The translations under genes were made by a program, and so were the position numbers. Shown piece by piece: positions 62,240 through 64,000 of a stretch of 64,000 nucleotides of DNA. A model generated the notes under the pieces. The model saw only the letters and a list, made by a program, of their open reading frames with translations. It searched no databases and had not been told where the DNA came from. The DNA is from Phycisphaeraceae bacterium (GTDB lineage: Bacteria > Planctomycetota > Phycisphaerae > Phycisphaerales > Phycisphaeraceae). Position 1 is the stretch's first letter, and each line of letters opens with the position of its first letter. The DNA is taken from NCBI GenBank assembly GCA_029260615.1, contig JAJDCX010000084.1, positions 1 through 64,000 on the forward strand. The letters are read 5' to 3'.

Positions 62240-64000
62240 ATGACTTCCCCACCCAAGGAAACCTCGCCGACCTCCCCCACGCCCCTACGCCCCGGCGACA
62301 AGGTCGAGCAGTACACCATCACCAGCCAGATCGGCACCGGCGGCACCTCCGTCGTATTCAAAGCCACCGACCAGTTGCTCGGCAAACGCGTCGCCATCAA
62401 ACAATTCCTCCTGTCAGCCCAGGACGACGGCCCCGCCCTCCGTAAAAGAATCCGTACCGAGGCCAAGCTCCACCAAAAAGCCTCACAAACCGCACCCGAC
62501 AGGCTCGTACAACTCATCGATGTCATCGACGGGTCCCACGGCCTGCTGCTCATCAGCGAATACATCAGCGGCCCCTCACTCGAACAAATACTCGCGCAGA
62601 ACACCGCCCCGATGGGCACCAAGCAAGCCTTGGGCATCATCGCCGCCACCGCGTCAGCACTCGACTCCATCCACGCACAAGGCATCGTCCACCTGGACCT
62701 CAAGCCCGCCAACATCCTCATGCCCCGCTCAGGCGGCTTAAAAATAAGCGACTTCGGCCTCGCCACAGACCTGGATAACCACGCGCCACCCACCGTAGGC
62801 ACCGTCCGGTACATGGCACCGGAACTCCTGCAAAATAAAAAAATCGACGCCCGCGCCGACCTCTACTCCTTAGGAATCCTCGCCTACGAGATGCTCGCCG
62901 GACGCGTCAAGTTCGACCAGGCCTTCAAACTCGTCCTCCGTGACCAGCGAAACCAGGCCATCCGCTGGGTCAAATGGCACACCAACCCCCGCGCCCAAGC
63001 ACCCCCGCTCAACGAGCTTGTCCCCGACATCTCACCGCAACTCGCCGAGCTGGTCGCTCGCCTGATGCACAAAGACCAAGCCAAGCGTGTCGGTTCCGCC
63101 AAGGACCTGATCAAAGCCATCAAACGACACTTCGCCGGCAAAGACACCGCAGCAGCACAAGCCCTGGCCAGCACTGATGAATCACTCCCACCACAGTCCA
63201 CCACACCCGGCGACACCGACGCCCTGCCCACTAGAAGCCGCACCCGCTTCTTCGTCATCACCGCAGCCATCACCTGCATCGTGCTCGCCTCCGCCACCGG
63301 CCTGTTTATCCTGAACAAAAACCGTTCCGCCCAACTCCAGGCCGTCGCCCAAGCCCGCACCACCTTGGACCTCGCAAAAGAAGCCTACCGCAACGGGCAA
63401 TTCCAGGAGGCACTAAACAAGTTCCAACGCGTCTCCCAGATCAAACCCGCCCAGGCCACCCTCGGCCGACACGCACGCGCAGGCGCACTGCTCGCACAAG
63501 GTCGATTCGACGCACAAGAACAACGCTTCGATAAGGCCATCGAATCGTTCACCAAAGCAGCCCAACTCGGTGATGATTACCGCGACAAAGCCCAGCCCCT
63601 CATCGACGACACCCGCCAGGCCAAAGCCTTCTCGCAGACCACCAACCAGATCGATTCCCTGATCGCCAACCAAGACTTCAGCCAGGCACGCAAAGAATTA
63701 CAAGCCTGGCAGGACCTCGCCGCGACCGAACAAGAGCAACAAACACTCCGCGCATTAGGCGCAAAACTCGAAGACCAGCAATCCAGATGGCGCGTCCAGG
63801 AACTCGTCAGCCAAGCCACCAAACTCACCGCCCGGGGCAAACGCGGCGAAGCCATCCAACTCCTCAAGTCAGGCCCACAAAAGCTCGAAGTCGCCGACAT
63901 CCTCAAACGTCTCCAGGCCGAGTCCGAATCCGATCAGGCCATCACCCTCGCTGAGGCAGCGATCGAGCGCGGCGACACCGAAGAAGCCCTCCGGCAATTC
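62240..64000 (+). CDS. Serine/threonine protein kinase (3' end beyond window)
   Basis: 587 residues visible. ATG 62240 lies after AT-rich repeats. Pkn2/PknB-type kinase: glycine loop IGTGGTSVVF, Lys in VAIKQF, catalytic loop IVHLDLKPANIL (HLD instead of HRD), DFGLA, and APE in YMAPELL. After the kinase domain (to about 285) comes one membrane helix (about 335-356, FFVITAAITCIVLASATGLF). The extracytoplasmic part is a run of helical TPR-like units (LAKEAYRNGQFQEALNKFQRV, QRFDKAIESFTKAAQLG) that continues past the edge. It probably senses an envelope signal. The kinase is downstream of the Tad genes but separated from them by 257 bp. Confidence 0.88.
   Translation, partial: MTSPPKETSPTSPTPLRPGDKVEQYTITSQIGTGGTSVVFKATDQLLGKRVAIKQFLLSAQDDGPALRKRIRTEAKLHQKASQTAPDRLVQLIDVIDGSHGLLLISEYISGPSLEQILAQNTAPMGTKQALGIIAATASALDSIHAQGIVHLDLKPANILMPRSGGLKISDFGLATDLDNHAPPTVGTVRYMAPELLQNKKIDARADLYSLGILAYEMLAGRVKFDQAFKLVLRDQRNQAIRWVKWHTNPRAQAPPLNELVPDISPQLAELVARLMHKDQAKRVGSAKDLIKAIKRHFAGKDTAAAQALASTDESLPPQSTTPGDTDALPTRSRTRFFVITAAITCIVLASATGLFILNKNRSAQLQAVAQARTTLDLAKEAYRNGQFQEALNKFQRVSQIKPAQATLGRHARAGALLAQGRFDAQEQRFDKAIESFTKAAQLGDDYRDKAQPLIDDTRQAKAFSQTTNQIDSLIANQDFSQARKELQAWQDLAATEQEQQTLRALGAKLEDQQSRWRVQELVSQATKLTARGKRGEAIQLLKSGPQKLEVADILKRLQAESESDQAITLAEAAIERGDTEEALRQF

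Overview
The window reads as chromosomal DNA of a marine planctomycete, most likely of the Phycisphaerae. The evidence is the repeated combination of a signal peptide, a GDLDGDGFVGIADLN-type dockerin pair ending in NWNAGTPP and a PEP-CTERM tail; a giant protein with an N-terminal LEQRVLLSA (LEPR-XLL-like) motif; high GC content; and large divergent operons with ATGA/GTGA overlaps. No rRNA, CRISPR array or intact transposase was seen. One tRNA, tRNA-Pro(GGG), is present.

Layout. 0-4.7 kb: an ABC ATPase cut by the left edge, an MscS channel, a secreted redoxin, an ECF sigma factor with an overlapping membrane partner, and an N-terminally truncated squalene/phytoene synthase homologue. 4.9-8.3 kb: a glycosyltransferase operon (one enzyme of the type linked to exosortase/PEP-CTERM systems), a membrane protein and a small glycogen-binding-like protein. 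8.3-17.7 kb: an accessory-looking stretch with two secreted endonuclease/exonuclease/phosphatase-fold proteins, two more PEP-CTERM proteins, an unknown membrane protein, ybaB, and three short inverted-repeat-bounded elements. One of these is a clean 132-bp MITE-like insertion with target duplication. dnaX closes the block and carries an A10 tract followed at once by stops in both alternative frames. 17.8-25.4 kb: a giant secreted protein (about 2529 aa) with two seven-repeat FG-GAP propellers, ten Ig-like repeats, Ca-binding motifs and a dockerin pair.

25.8-32.1 kb: a SprT-like protein and a MacAB-TolC-type efflux operon with a perfect 8+3+8 dyad in front. 32.3-41.1 kb: a complete cbb3 oxidase operon, ccoNO(fused)-Q-P(one haem c)-G-H-safE-I-S. 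41.3-47 kb: a barrel-like outer membrane protein, then an MsbA-like ABC exporter co-transcribed with a secretin-like protein that has a long C-terminal extension. 47.2-55.9 kb: a GH94-like phosphorylase, a B12-binding-fold protein lacking the cobalamin histidine motif, an M48 lipoprotein peptidase, menaquinone methyltransferase UbiE/MenG, tRNA-Pro, a PilZ protein and a secreted barrel-like protein. 56.1-64 kb: two more dockerin/PEP-CTERM proteins (one GH16-like), a PfkB-family sugar kinase, a second PilZ protein, a partial Tad pilus set (CpaF, two Flp-type pilins, prepilin peptidase) and a Ser/Thr kinase cut by the right edge.

Together the genes suggest a microaerobic-capable marine heterotroph. 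It makes menaquinone, respires through cbb3 oxidase, and invests in a modular extracellular proteome aimed at polysaccharides and phosphoester or nucleic-acid substrates. The most checkable unusual signals are the dnaX slippage site, the MITE-like insertion, the ABC exporter-secretin pairing and the ligand-less B12 domain. All function calls come from reading motifs; no database search was run.
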